Below are positions 1 to 9,273 of a stretch of DNA of 64,000 bases, one piece after another (within the stretch, counting starts at the first letter, position 1; every line of letters starts with the position of its first letter). The DNA comes from Mojavia pulchra JT2-VF2. Lineage in GTDB: Bacteria; Cyanobacteriota; Cyanobacteriia; Cyanobacteriales; Nostocaceae. The position numbers and the translations under genes were made by a program. The notes below the pieces were generated by a model that was not told the origin of the DNA, searched no databases, and was given only the letters and a program-made list of their open reading frames with translations. The DNA lies in NCBI GenBank assembly GCA_019359325.1, contig JAHHHN010000003.1, positions 372,001 to 436,000 on the forward strand, in the 5' to 3' direction.

Positions 1-306
1 TTTTAAAGTAGATTATTATGCCGCGCCGCTATAATCATTAGTTTCTCTTAACTAAGAAACAAGGTAACTTAATCAATAAAATCTAAGATTCAGTAAATTA
101 GGTAGCAAGTCAAGCTATCATATCCAAAAATTGCCATGTTTTTGCAGACTCTTGCCGCTTGCTACCCAGAGTTGCCATACTTTAAATGCAATGTAACGAT
201 TGCTGAACAAAAGATTCATTACTCTATTCACTCACAACTCAGCACTTAGTACTGAGTTTAGTACAGACAACCAATCTAAAATACAGTTTTTCTATCTAAA
301 AAATTT
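1..306. other. Upstream intergenic region
   Basis: This AT-rich stretch precedes the FtsL-like gene. No credible reading frame, tRNA or strong hairpin was seen. It probably holds the promoter of the division gene pair, but no convincing -35/-10 pair was identified. Confidence 0.4.
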
Positions 307-999
307 ATGGCTGCTCGCAAATCAGCAGTTTTTGCAATGGGTACTTGGTTCCGGCGAGATCCTACCCTATCTTTAGGGAAGAGACGCTCGGCACGTCTAC
401 AGTCAGCCGCGCAAAAAGCGTCTACACTCACTGTTGAACCTGCACCACTACCTTCTAAAAGACAACGGCGTTCCCGGAAAAATATATCGGTTTCTGCCAA
501 CAATGGAGCGATGATGCCCACCTCGGTGCAGTCAGGGACACAACAAACTATAAATCTCAAAGGGCAGTCAAGTACGGTTCAAAAAAGTCCCAGGTTGGGC
601 TTTCTCCGCCTTCCCGTAATGAGTAGTTCTGAAACCTCGCCTATGTGGTTGCTGCGTTTTTACGCCATACATCGTTTTTCTTCGGTTACGACGTTTGTAT
701 TGGTGGCAATGACGCTTGTAGTTTATGGTTGGACGGTTTACTCTCAAGAAATTTGGAGCCAGGGATACCGCAGATTGCAAAGTCTACAACGTTATGAGCG
801 GCAGTTGAAAACAACTAACGCAAGCCTAACCAATAAAATGGCTGAGGAGGCAGAACGGCCAACAACAGGATTATTATCACCTACTCCGGGGAGGACGATT
901 TTCCTGTCTCCAGCATCTCGCAATCCTAATTCAACACCCCCAAAGACAACGCCAAATTCCGAAATCCAGCAGCAAACCACATCGCCACTGGGATATTAG
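307..999 (+). CDS. FtsL-like division membrane protein
   Basis: A 230-residue single-pass membrane protein immediately upstream of ftsI. The first 115 residues are basic and low in complexity (many K, R, S, Q). One hydrophobic segment lies at about residues 125-145. A short heptad-like coil follows (about 150-182), then a Ser/Thr/Pro-rich tail. A short cytoplasmic part, one helix and a periplasmic coil next to the septal transpeptidase is the layout of FtsL, which bridges FtsB/FtsQ and activates FtsW-FtsI in the divisome. The protein is larger than E. coli FtsL (about 120 aa) because of the basic N-terminal extension. The FtsL role is inferred from layout and neighbourhood; FtsL proteins are too divergent to recognise by motif. 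Confidence 0.6.
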   Translation: MAARKSAVFAMGTWFRRDPTLSLGKRRSARLQSAAQKASTLTVEPAPLPSKRQRRSRKNISVSANNGAMMPTSVQSGTQQTINLKGQSSTVQKSPRLGFLRLPVMSSSETSPMWLLRFYAIHRFSSVTTFVLVAMTLVVYGWTVYSQEIWSQGYRRLQSLQRYERQLKTTNASLTNKMAEEAERPTTGLLSPTPGRTIFLSPASRNPNSTPPKTTPNSEIQQQTTSPLGY

Positions 1000-1043
1000 A
1001 AATATTAAAGTCAATAATCATCTATCAGTTTTCAGTACACAGG

Positions 1044-1077
1044 CTGATAACTGATAACTGATAACTGATAACTGATA
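1044..1077. repeat. Heptamer tandem repeat CTGATAA x5
   Basis: Four perfect copies of CTGATAA followed by CTGATA, ending 18 bases before the ATG of ftsI. Short tandemly repeated repetitive sequences of 7 bp are typical of heterocystous cyanobacteria. Its position could affect the ftsI leader, but that is inference. Confidence 0.85.
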
Positions 1078-1095
1078 TTGATACTAAGTACGGTA

Positions 1096-2940
1096 ATGCA
1101 GAAGTCACCAAGTAGAACAAAATTTAGAAATTTTCGGAATTCAGAATTCATCAGGCGGCGCAAGGGTTCCAAAAGTGGTTTTTTCGGGAAACCTAACTCT
1201 CATAGCCAAGAGCAAATTTCTAACTCTAAATCTCGACTGTTCATAGTATGGGGCATATTAATTGCTGCTGGGTTGGGGTTGGCAATCAACTTGTTTCAGT
1301 TGCAAATTGTTCGGGGGCCAAAACTCACAGAGAAAGCAAGAAACCAGCAAATGGTGAATTTACGGCCTTTTATGCCCCGTCGCCCAGTGATAGATCGCAA
1401 CAATAATTTGTTGGCAATTGACCGTCCTGTATATACTGTTTTTGCCCATCCTAAGCTATTTAGCAAGTCTAATGAAGACATGGCACAGCGACTGGCTTCT
1501 ATATTGGATAAAGACGCTGCTGAGTTAGTGAAAACGTTTGAAAGCAAAAAAAGTGGAATTACACTTGCCGCTACATTACCTGAAGAAACTGCCGATCGCC
1601 TAATTGCATTACGTTTAAATGGCTTGGAATTCGTGCAAAAGTACTCGCGTTTTTACCCGCAAGAAGATTTGGCTGCTGATGTGGTAGGTTATGTAAATCT
1701 TGACCGTCGTGGTCAGGCAGGTGTGGAATATAGCCAAGAGAAGTTACTCGAACGTTCTGTGCAAACGGTACGCTTAAGTCGGTCGGGTAACGGGGCTTTA
1801 ATGCCAAATTATGCTCCTGAAGGATTTCTGCATTTTGATGATTTGCAACTGCAATTAACTATCGATAGCCGCCTGCAACGAGTTGCCCGTTCTGCGCTCA
1901 AACAACAAATGGAAAAGTTTGAAGCCAAACGTGGGGCGGTAATTGTGATGGATGCGTTTGATGGTTCTTTACTCGCTTTAGTCTCTCAACCCACCTATAA
2001 TCCTAATCAATACGCCAAAGCTGATATCTCACTATTCAAAAACTGGACTGTAGCAGATCTTTATGAACCGGGATCGACTTTCAAGCCTTTAAATGTGGCG
2101 ATCGCTCTAGAAAATGGCGTCATTAAAGCAGATGATGTGTTTAATGACCCTGGTTCTATTAAAGTGGCTGACCACATCATTCAAAATGCCCAGCACAAAA
2201 GTTACGGGCGGATTAATATTGCTCAAATTCTGCAAAATTCCAGCAATATTGGCATGGTGGAAATAATCAAACGTTTACAGCCTAATGTCTACTACAACTG
2301 GCTGGAACGGCTGGGGTTAGGGCAAACCGTTACTACAGATTTACCATTTGAAGTCGGCAGCCGACTCAAAAGTTCTGAAGAATTTATTTCCTCACCAATC
2401 GAACCAGCAACTACCTCTTTTGGCCAAGGCTTTTCCCTAACACCGTTACAGCTAGTACAAATGCACGGAGCTTTAGCCAATGGTGGTAAATTAGTAACGC
2501 CTCATGTGGTTCGCGGACTGATTGATAGCAAAGGGCAAATGCACTATACGCCTAATCGCTCCATACCACGCCAAATCTTCTCACCTAAAACCACCCAACA
2601 GGTAGTAGAAATGATGGGAACTGTAGTCGCGGAAGGCACTGGCAAGGTGGCACAAATTCCGGGATATCGCATTGGTGGTAAAACAGGTACTGCTCAAAAA
2701 GCTAGCCCTAATGGTGGCTACATTCCTGGTGCTAGAATCACCAGTTTTATAGCAATTTTACCTGTAGAAACTCCTCGTTATGTTGTTTTGGCAGTGGTAG
2801 ACGAGCCAAAAGGAGAAAACGCCTATGGTTCTACCGTCGCCGCACCAATTGTGAAATCTGTGATGGAAGCGTTGATTCCTCTTGAACAAATGCCGCCAAG
2901 TCAGGTAGTAAATCCAGCACCAGCAGCAACCCCACGTTGA
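1096..2940 (+). CDS. ftsI: Septal peptidoglycan transpeptidase FtsI (class B PBP)
   Basis: Class B penicillin-binding protein that cross-links septal peptidoglycan with FtsW in the divisome. A basic cytoplasmic tail is followed by one membrane anchor (about residues 45-65), the dimerisation/pedestal domain starting near RPFMPRRPVIDRN, and the transpeptidase domain. The catalytic motifs are all present: STFK (about 327, acyl-enzyme serine), SSN (about 380) and KTGT (about 529). ATG 1096 is preferred over TTG 1078, because the longer form would begin at the edge of the CTGATAA repeat. The protein is about 614 residues, normal for the family. It forms a likely two-gene unit with the FtsL-like gene 96 bases upstream. 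Confidence 0.95.
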   Translation: MQKSPSRTKFRNFRNSEFIRRRKGSKSGFFGKPNSHSQEQISNSKSRLFIVWGILIAAGLGLAINLFQLQIVRGPKLTEKARNQQMVNLRPFMPRRPVIDRNNNLLAIDRPVYTVFAHPKLFSKSNEDMAQRLASILDKDAAELVKTFESKKSGITLAATLPEETADRLIALRLNGLEFVQKYSRFYPQEDLAADVVGYVNLDRRGQAGVEYSQEKLLERSVQTVRLSRSGNGALMPNYAPEGFLHFDDLQLQLTIDSRLQRVARSALKQQMEKFEAKRGAVIVMDAFDGSLLALVSQPTYNPNQYAKADISLFKNWTVADLYEPGSTFKPLNVAIALENGVIKADDVFNDPGSIKVADHIIQNAQHKSYGRINIAQILQNSSNIGMVEIIKRLQPNVYYNWLERLGLGQTVTTDLPFEVGSRLKSSEEFISSPIEPATTSFGQGFSLTPLQLVQMHGALANGGKLVTPHVVRGLIDSKGQMHYTPNRSIPRQIFSPKTTQQVVEMMGTVVAEGTGKVAQIPGYRIGGKTGTAQKASPNGGYIPGARITSFIAILPVETPRYVVLAVVDEPKGENAYGSTVAAPIVKSVMEALIPLEQMPPSQVVNPAPAATPR

Positions 2941-2949
2941 GGGTAAGGG

Positions 2950-2981
2950 GCAGAGGTGCAGAGGTGCAGAGGTGCAGAGGG
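2950..2981. repeat. Octamer tandem repeat GCAGAGGT x3
   Basis: Three perfect copies of GCAGAGGT plus a partial fourth, just 3' of ftsI. A short tandem repeat of the cyanobacterial intergenic type. Confidence 0.8.
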
Positions 2982-3176
2982 GCATAGATGTTCAAAACTC
3001 TCACGCCCAGTCTCCATGAACTTAACTTTGCAGACTATAAATTTACTTTGGCTATGCTCCTCTAGAGTTAATATTTCTTTATAACCAAGGGCAGAAGTGC
3101 AAAAACATACAAATGTGGAATTTTATGTATTAAAGGTGGAAATCTTTCACACCTTGGCACAGCTACCAAAAATTCC

Positions 3177-4295
3177 ATGCAAAACAATTTAGTTATATTT
3201 CCAAACGTGAGGAGTGTGGGGAAGAGTACCCACATAGCCGAAACAACAGCTACTAAATATGACCGTGCTGAACAACAATTTATAGAACTGCTGACAACAG
3301 AGAATTTAGACGAGTTACTTGAACAGGAGCCTGCAAAAGCTAGAGAGTTTGAAAGAACGCTCTCGACAGCAATTCTTAATGCTTATCACAACGGTCGTGG
3401 TGACGAGCAAGCTCACCGTTTTCTTCAAAGAATACTTTACCGAATTAATCGGTTGAAGTTATTTTGGTATGACGATTTGCGGAACTATACCAATGAGCGA
3501 TCGCTTTACTTGTATTCATGTCGCAATCAAATCGAAGCTGCTTGGCAAGCTTGGGAACTAGCACAAATCGATGTGCCAGCACTGCAACAACTAGATGTCA
3601 AACAAGCACTCATTGAACGCGCATCTGTAGATGTAGATCCACCTTTATCGCCAGATAGCCGCTATATTCGGGAAGAAATGAGTGAAGCTGGCTACCGTCA
3701 CTTACTAGCGATCGGCTCCTTTGATGGCTTAGTAGAAGGTAGCCGGATGACCTCGATTTTGGGTGGTGCAGCGAATGAAGTGCAGTGTACGCTGGTGCGA
3801 GTATTTTTGGAAGAATACGGCAACGGTCGCTTATCTCGCAAGCACTCGACATTTTTTGCCCAAATGTTAGCTGAGTTTGGGATGAACACCGAACCTGAGG
3901 GATATTTTGATTTAGTGCCTTGGGAAGTCCTGGCTTGTGATAACCATAACTTCTTGACGACAGAACGTAAGCGCTATTTCCTCCGCTACAGTGGTGCTTT
4001 AACTTATTTTGAAGTAGCTGGCCCGGCGGCTTACAGAAATTATCTGACGGCGGCGCAACGACTAGGGTTGTCAGATGCAGCGATGGGTTATTGGGAACTG
4101 CACATTAGGGAAGATGAACGCCACGGCCGTTGGATGTTAGATGATGTAGCTTTAGCTTTAGCAGAAAAGTATCCCAATGATGCGTGGGAATTAGTACTTG
4201 GATATGACCAAGAGAAACTGATGGGCGATCGCGCGGCGCAAGCTGTTGTGCGCTCAATACGTGAAGTTGAACAAGCTACTTTACCCATCAAATAA
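3177..4295 (+). CDS. Iron-containing redox enzyme family protein (haem-oxygenase-like fold)
   Basis: A 372-residue, mostly helical soluble protein. The second half carries the ligand pattern of haem-oxygenase-like di-iron proteins: a Glu/His-rich helix around EEYGNGRLSRKHSTFF and a later helix around YWELHIREDERHGRW with closely spaced E, H and D residues. Family members bind a non-haem di-iron centre and carry out diverse oxidations, so the substrate cannot be read from sequence. The first 100 residues are family-specific and helical. It stands alone between ftsI and a methyltransferase, with no obvious operon partner. The family call rests on motif memory. Confidence 0.7.
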   Translation: MQNNLVIFPNVRSVGKSTHIAETTATKYDRAEQQFIELLTTENLDELLEQEPAKAREFERTLSTAILNAYHNGRGDEQAHRFLQRILYRINRLKLFWYDDLRNYTNERSLYLYSCRNQIEAAWQAWELAQIDVPALQQLDVKQALIERASVDVDPPLSPDSRYIREEMSEAGYRHLLAIGSFDGLVEGSRMTSILGGAANEVQCTLVRVFLEEYGNGRLSRKHSTFFAQMLAEFGMNTEPEGYFDLVPWEVLACDNHNFLTTERKRYFLRYSGALTYFEVAGPAAYRNYLTAAQRLGLSDAAMGYWELHIREDERHGRWMLDDVALALAEKYPNDAWELVLGYDQEKLMGDRAAQAVVRSIREVEQATLPIK

Positions 4296-4483
4296 ATATA
4301 GAAATTAAAATTAGCAGGTTCTTCGCTGGCATTTTTAATTTCACATTAATTTCACATTGCTAATTCACCCAGAAGATGAATTCTTTAGTGACAACTGCTG
4401 CCTAGAGAAATACTTTCTGCTGCGTTCTTGAAATTATAACTGATTTTTCTCCTTGTTATACATTAAAGTTGAAGTGTACTCAC

Positions 4484-5179
4484 ATGAAAGATATCTTTTT
4501 TTGTCCTGAAGAATCTAATTTCTATTCCAACTGTTTAGAAAACTTAGTGCTGAGAAATTGTAAAAAATCTGAATCGGTTGTTGAATTTGGTTCGGGAGAC
4601 GGAACTCCTGTCATCAATTCATTGCTGAGGAACAAATTTGACGGAGTGATCCATGGATTTGAATTAAATACCTCTGCCTGGAAAGCGGCTAATTTAACAA
4701 TTGATGAATATAATCTTGCTCACAAATATATCATCAATAATTCCTGTTTGTTCAAATCTTCTAAGCCAAAAGCTAAGTATCTCGTAGCAAATCCACCATA
4801 TTTGCCCGCACCAGATGCAGATATTTATATGCCATTATTATTTGGTGGTATAGATGGAGCTACAGTTACCAACGATCTCTTGTCATTAGGCTATGAAAAT
4901 GTATTAGTTTTAATTTCTAGCTTTTCTAATCCCAAAAGTACAATTGAGCAGGCAAAAGAAAATGGTTATTGTGTTAACAACTTTGTTGTTTTACCTTTAA
5001 AATTTGGTTACTATAGCTCCGAGCCAAAAGTCAAAAAGCATATAGAAGAGTTGCGAAAACACAGCATGGCGTTTTATTCTAACGAATATTACTTTTTAGC
5101 AGGAGTTCTATTCAACAAGTGCCAAAATAATCCGATTGATTTATCTAAGGAATTAACTCAGGTAATGACGAGTTTGTAA
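4484..5179 (+). CDS. Class I SAM-dependent methyltransferase with NPPY motif
   Basis: A 231-residue protein beginning MKDIFFCPEES. ATG 4484 is preferred over the in-frame TTG at 4469. The SAM-binding motif I is seen at VVEFGSGDGTP and an NPPY catalytic motif at VANPPYLPAP. NPPY is shared by N6-adenine and N5-glutamine methyltransferases (PrmC/HemK, TrmN6 types). The substrate is unknown. Codon use is AT-richer than that of the neighbouring genes, which may hint at later acquisition. It converges with the GCS2-family gene, and an inverted-repeat element fills the gap. Confidence 0.7.
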   Translation: MKDIFFCPEESNFYSNCLENLVLRNCKKSESVVEFGSGDGTPVINSLLRNKFDGVIHGFELNTSAWKAANLTIDEYNLAHKYIINNSCLFKSSKPKAKYLVANPPYLPAPDADIYMPLLFGGIDGATVTNDLLSLGYENVLVLISSFSNPKSTIEQAKENGYCVNNFVVLPLKFGYYSSEPKVKKHIEELRKHSMAFYSNEYYFLAGVLFNKCQNNPIDLSKELTQVMTSL

Positions 5180-5193
5180 AATTAACAACTATG

Positions 5194-5374
5194 TTCAATA
5201 GTTAGTTCAGCACAATGGAGTATAAGGCAGGGATAGAATCTAGGACTTAAGCAGTGAAACGAAAAATCATGTTTTTTACAAGGGTTATAGAGGTGTAAAT
5301 ATTCACAACACCTACACCTTTACGTCACTCAATCCCTGACTTCAATTATGGGGTACTACTCAATAACTATTGAA
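5194..5374. repeat. MITE-like element with 11-bp inverted ends
   Basis: The ends TTCAATAGTTA (5194-5204) and TAACTATTGAA (5364-5374) are perfect inverted repeats enclosing about 160 bp with smaller internal palindromes. It fills the space between two convergent genes. Its right arm supplies the last codon and stop of the minus-strand GCS2-family gene. It could be a small non-autonomous element or a long bidirectional terminator. Confidence 0.5.
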
Positions 5375-6476
5375 TATCTTTATAAGTTTGCTTGAGTGTC
5401 TCCTCTATTGAGCCTAAACGTTGGAACGCCTCTATTAGTTCATGAGATTTTGTTTTTCTCTTAGTTAACAACACTTTTAGAGGAGTTAAAAACTTGACAT
5501 CCGGGTCATCTACTAGAGCAACTTCTACTGCTTGCAAAACCTTTGCTGCATTCACAAAAATATCTTCGTTATCAAAGCCTTCTTTTGCAGAAAGCTGATG
5601 TAAACCTGCGTCTGGAACAGTTGCTCTACCTAACAAAGATTTGTCTAACACTAAACCTTTTAACAAGGCTAGCAAAGCTGCATAAATAGAGAAATCATCA
5701 CAACTATCAAAAGCCTTAAATTCAATACGCCCCACTTCGGCTGGTATGCGCGCTACTTTGGTCAAAGAAGGAACGCTAGGAATTAGTTGTTCTTCTTGTT
5801 CTACAAAAACTAGCACAGCAGGTCTTTTACCTGTTCTAACAAACGTTCTTACCGAAAGACCTTCCCACAAGCTGCCATTATAAAAAGGAGAACTATAGCT
5901 AAACGGCACAATGTAGGCACTGTAATAAGTCAACTTTCTGCCAATATCAATTAAACTTTCATTAGACAAATCTGCCATAGAAATATTTAAATCTGGCCCG
6001 TATGTGACCATATAAATATTGGCAGTGTGTTCATCAGGATAGCTCTGTAACTGTCTAATTTCATAATCATTTAATGGAGGTTTCGGCTCAAATACAGTCT
6101 TGTAAGGATTAAAACTAGCCAAGACTGGTGAGAAACCATAATTAGCAGCAACTTCACGTAATAAGCGAAAACTTTCTGACAATTCGTCAATAGCACTTTG
6201 AATATCAGAATTTATGGTAGTTCTGATTTCAATACCTTTAGGTAAGCAATCAATTAGCTCTTCAGAGTCAGCAAATCTTTCAAATCCTTCAATATACCAT
6301 CGTTTTTTCTTAATACCAGCATCACCGACGCGCAGTTGAGGATAGTCGCTAGGATATGTAGGTAGCCTTTCGACGATTTGAGCGAAATTAGCAAATTTTG
6401 TCCAAGAAAAATCAGCAAATTTTCCTTCCTTGTTAAGGAAAGCAACTTCATGCTCAATGCCGAAAAAAAACATCAT
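5367..6476 (-). CDS. Glutamate-cysteine ligase family 2 (GCS2) protein
   Basis: A 369-residue soluble protein of the GCS2 carboxylate-amine ligase fold. The N-terminus FFFGIEHEVAFL matches the E-x-E-type metal/ATP-binding start of the family, and the C-terminal half has the conserved RIPAEVGRIEFKAFDSCDD stretch. Family members join an amino group to a glutamate or related carboxylate using ATP. This sequence is not the standard cyanobacterial GshA, whose N-terminus differs, so the substrate is open. The last codon and the stop lie inside an inverted-repeat arm. ATG 6476 is used; the next codon is also ATG. Confidence 0.65.
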   Translation of the reverse strand: MMFFFGIEHEVAFLNKEGKFADFSWTKFANFAQIVERLPTYPSDYPQLRVGDAGIKKKRWYIEGFERFADSEELIDCLPKGIEIRTTINSDIQSAIDELSESFRLLREVAANYGFSPVLASFNPYKTVFEPKPPLNDYEIRQLQSYPDEHTANIYMVTYGPDLNISMADLSNESLIDIGRKLTYYSAYIVPFSYSSPFYNGSLWEGLSVRTFVRTGKRPAVLVFVEQEEQLIPSVPSLTKVARIPAEVGRIEFKAFDSCDDFSIYAALLALLKGLVLDKSLLGRATVPDAGLHQLSAKEGFDNEDIFVNAAKVLQAVEVALVDDPDVKFLTPLKVLLTKRKTKSHELIEAFQRLGSIEETLKQTYKDIQ

Positions 6477-7003
6477 TTATTCCTTAATTATTTGGGGTTA
6501 ACTTTATCGAACTAATGTCAATTAACATGTGTTCTCGAAAGCAGGAGGCAAAAACCAGGGCATTAAGTTCCGCTACACCAATTTTGAGTGCATGACTTTA
6601 GGGATGCGGCTTGAGGTAGAGGCATATCCAGTAGTCAATAGCTGAAAGTATTTTGCAATAGTTAGTGTATCAAATTTGTAGCAAATTGCTTCAATAATTT
6701 CCGATAATCTGGGGTTTGCTATTATTCGATCTATGGTTTGCATGGCAGTTTTACACCCAATTTTTAAATCACATACAATAGATTTATTGCAAAGGTTCAA
6801 ATAATATCAAAAGTAACCGCAGATAAAGATAACAAAAAATTATGTAAAAATTTAATTATTAAACGCTAAATTATAGTAAGGGCACAACAATGTTGTGCCC
6901 TTATCATAATATTTTGAGCCAGAAAAAGCGAACAATAAATTGTCCACTTCACACTCGATTTATTCAGACAGAGACTGGAGTAATTCAGAATATCTATCTA
7001 CCG
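6477..7003. other. Intergenic region with a 25-nt palindrome
   Basis: AT-rich and without a convincing gene. A 75-codon minus-strand frame (6573-6800) is open, but it resembles no family I know and has no clear ribosome-binding site. The stretch contains the perfect hairpin at 6878-6902. Confidence 0.4.
6878..6902. repeat. Perfect palindrome with GGGCACAACA arms
   Basis: The 12-base arms AAGGGCACAACA and TGTTGTGCCCTT are separated by one base. The same core (GGCACAACATTGTTGTGCC) recurs inside the MITE-like element at 26524-26626, so this is a dispersed repeat rather than a gene-specific terminator. Confidence 0.8.
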
Positions 7004-7180
7004 CTAGAAGCGAATTAGTCCATAATAAGAAGTTGCTGCCAGAAGTAGAATTGTTATAATCCCCAAAGCAATGCTAAGTGAAAATTGCACAGAAGTTTTT
7101 TGATTGAGTTCCTGTTTACTTTCGCGTTGCTGAGATGTAGTCGAAACATTTTTGGGATTTGTTGCTTTTTCAGTAGTCAT
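7004..7180 (-). CDS. Small single-pass membrane protein (58 aa)
   Basis: The frame begins MTTEKATNPKNVSTTSQQ and ends in one hydrophobic helix (about residues 33-54) followed by GLIRF. The N-terminal half is polar and rich in S, T, Q and K, so the likely form is a cytoplasmic tail plus a C-terminal anchor. There are no cysteines or catalytic motifs. Function is unknown. The amphipathic layout and clean stop argue that it is real despite its size. Confidence 0.55.
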   Translation of the reverse strand: MTTEKATNPKNVSTTSQQRESKQELNQKTSVQFSLSIALGIITILLLAATSYYGLIRF

Positions 7181-7415
7181 AGTTGTGATAAGTTATGAGC
7201 ATTTATTACTAAGTTTGCTGCAATTGTCAGAAACTGCATCTGCCTTGAGGACTACTAAAAAAGGTGTAGAAAAAGACTTAAAGTATTGCCGATGACAACG
7301 AAATGTTTTTGTCGCTGGTAAATGTTCTAGTACAATTTGTGAGACTCTGCTGAGACTCTCCATGAACCTGAGTTAACAGGTAGTTATTGCTTTTGAGTCA
7401 AAAAGTGTCTTGCTA

Positions 7416-7646
7416 TTAGTCCTCAAAAATAGTTAATTCTTTTGGTTGGCACTGCTGAATCTGGAACCGAATTTCCTGAGTTCCTTCCTGTTCTAGATCC
7501 TCTATATAAGCAGGTAGGAACGTTTGAGCCTCCTGTGAGTTCATAAAAGGCCCGAAGTAGTAAGTACAGCCAGGATGATTAGTGATAATTTCTACCCACC
7601 AAGCAAATTCAAACTGTTCCTGTTTTAAGTTGTCTGTCAATCTCAT
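7416..7646 (-). CDS. DUF1816 domain protein
   Basis: A 76-residue cyanobacterial protein with the hallmark block WWVEIITNHPGCTYYFGPF followed by an acidic helix (AYIEDLEQEG). The family is small, soluble and found in cyanobacteria, often in several copies per genome, and has no established biochemical role. The length matches the family. It stands alone, with about 230-300 bases of non-coding DNA on both sides. Confidence 0.85.
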   Translation of the reverse strand: MRLTDNLKQEQFEFAWWVEIITNHPGCTYYFGPFMNSQEAQTFLPAYIEDLEQEGTQEIRFQIQQCQPKELTIFED

Positions 7647-7947
7647 AGCAGTCTCCGCAAGTTAAAGGTACGAGGCACGACTGATAATACTTTCAGACGA
7701 TTTCCAGCCAATCAAAAATTTGTTCTAAGTGTGTTCTGGAAAAACAATTTTCAGGTTTAGTTATATTTTCACCTTAGAAAAACTGGCAGGAAAATAAAAG
7801 TAGGAGATTTCCCCAATAATAGAAAGTATTCCCGATAGTTTTTGTTAAGAGTAATTAACTTAATAATGATATAGTGCCCAGTTAATTAACCAAACATTGA
7901 GCCGATATACAGGCTAAAACCAAAATAATAGCTGAAAATGGTCAAAA
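7647..7947. other. Intergenic region
   Basis: An AT-rich spacer between the DUF1816 gene and urtE. It presumably carries the DUF1816 promoter and the urtE 3' end. No clear terminator hairpin was seen. Confidence 0.35.
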
Positions 7948-8646
7948 TCAAACCGCCAAAAACCTTTGAATTACATCCTGGCTGAGTTCATCTGTTGAAC
8001 CAGAGGCAACAATACCGCCTTTTTGCATGGCGTAATAGTAATCGGCCTGACGGACAAAGTGTAAGTGTTGCTCTACCAACAAAACAGAAATGCCTGTGGT
8101 CTCTACGATGCGACGGATTGCGGCTTCAATTTCTAGAATTATTGAGGGTTGAATACCTTCTGTAGGTTCATCTAATACGAGTAATTGAGGTTGTCCCATT
8201 AAAGCACGAGCGATCGCCAGTTGTTGCTGCTGTCCTCCACTCAAATCACCACCCATCCGCGAAAGCATCGTTTTCAGGACAGGAAATAAGCTAAAAATTT
8301 CTTCTGGAATCTCTGCTTTTTTTGCCTGCTTCTTCCTAGCTTCTAACCCCAACAATAGATTTTCTTTTACTGTTAAACGAGGGATAATCTCTCGCCCTTG
8401 AGGAACATAACCAATTCCCAATTTTGCCCTTTGATCAGGAGATTTGGAATTAATTAATTCTCCAGCCAAATTAATAGTGCCGCTACGGGGTTTGAGTAAC
8501 CCCATAATAGTTTTGAGCAGGGTTGTTTTACCTACACCATTACGTCCAATTAGACAAACCATTTGCCCATTTGGTACGCTCAAATCTACATTGCGAAGAA
8601 TATGGCTTTCGCCATAGTAAACGTTAAGGTTAGAAATTTTTAGCAT
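7948..8646 (-). CDS. urtE: Urea ABC transporter ATP-binding protein UrtE
   Basis: The second ATPase of the high-affinity urea importer UrtABCDE, of the LivF type (232 aa). Walker A is GRNGVGKTT, the ABC signature is LSGGQQQQLAIARAL, and Walker B is LLVLDEPTEG. ATG 8646 (MLKISNLNVYYGES) is chosen because the upstream 35 codons are unlike the family. In most cyanobacteria urtE directly follows urtD. Here it is separated by about 1.3 kb holding a plus-strand Uma2 gene and a decayed PIN gene, so it probably needs its own promoter or long read-through. Confidence 0.93.
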   Translation of the reverse strand: MLKISNLNVYYGESHILRNVDLSVPNGQMVCLIGRNGVGKTTLLKTIMGLLKPRSGTINLAGELINSKSPDQRAKLGIGYVPQGREIIPRLTVKENLLLGLEARKKQAKKAEIPEEIFSLFPVLKTMLSRMGGDLSGGQQQQLAIARALMGQPQLLVLDEPTEGIQPSIILEIEAAIRRIVETTGISVLLVEQHLHFVRQADYYYAMQKGGIVASGSTDELSQDVIQRFLAV

Positions 8647-8683
8647 CAGGAAATTAATCGTAGATGATAAAGGTATGAAAATC

Positions 8684-9142
8684 TCAATCTGCAACTGAGT
8701 TTTTGTTTCTATGGCAAGGAGCTTTTTTGCCAAGAGCAATTTGAGCAGCATTCGCTAATATTTCAGCAGAACTAGACAATCTTATAGTATTTTTGTGGTC
8801 AAAAATATTTTCAATTATGCCTAGCGCATTTACACCTTCTTTGCCATCTAACTTGAAATTCTCATTAGCTTTATCTAGAAGAAGCAGAAAAGTTGAACGC
8901 TCCGAACCATGAAGATAATCTTGAATCTTTTTGGCATTATTGAGGTGAGTTGTTAAAGATTTTGTGTATTTATTAATATTAGTATCTTTATGACGACTAT
9001 ACTCTTCAACAGTCACACTAGAAAGCAGTATTTTTAATTTATTTTGCTTAAGGCCAGATAGAATACTCTTCAACAGAGAACGTGATTCTAGTTTTGGAGC
9101 TAAATTTAACCAAATACATATATTGAAGAGAATATATTGCAT
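8684..9142 (-). pseudogene. Truncated PIN-domain (DUF4935-like) remnant
   Basis: From MQYILFNICIWLNLA the sequence reads like the start of a large PIN-domain protein, with helices around SSVTVEEYSRHK and a block GKKAPCHRNKNSVAD near the end. In intact relatives, as I recall them, the HRNKNS-x-AD block sits mid-protein and more than 100 residues follow. Here a stop follows at once and urtE begins 37 bases later. The first catalytic Asp expected in the IDTCIWL position reads FNICIWL. Both features suggest a dead toxin-type or RNase-type gene. An in-frame upstream ATG (9241) gives a longer but unconvincing N-terminus. Confidence 0.55.
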
Positions 9143-9273
9143 AGTTATATGGAATACTTGAATTTTATTGAACGTTATTATACTAAATATTTCTACATAT
9201 GTACTTGCTGACTGTTTGGCTAACTGGAATTTATAGTTCATACTTCATAATATACAGATGCTAGCCCAAGCAA

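Noticed and set aside
6573-6800. 75-codon minus-strand frame
   Set aside because: No recognised family or clear ribosome-binding site, in AT-rich spacer. It could be real but is not supported.
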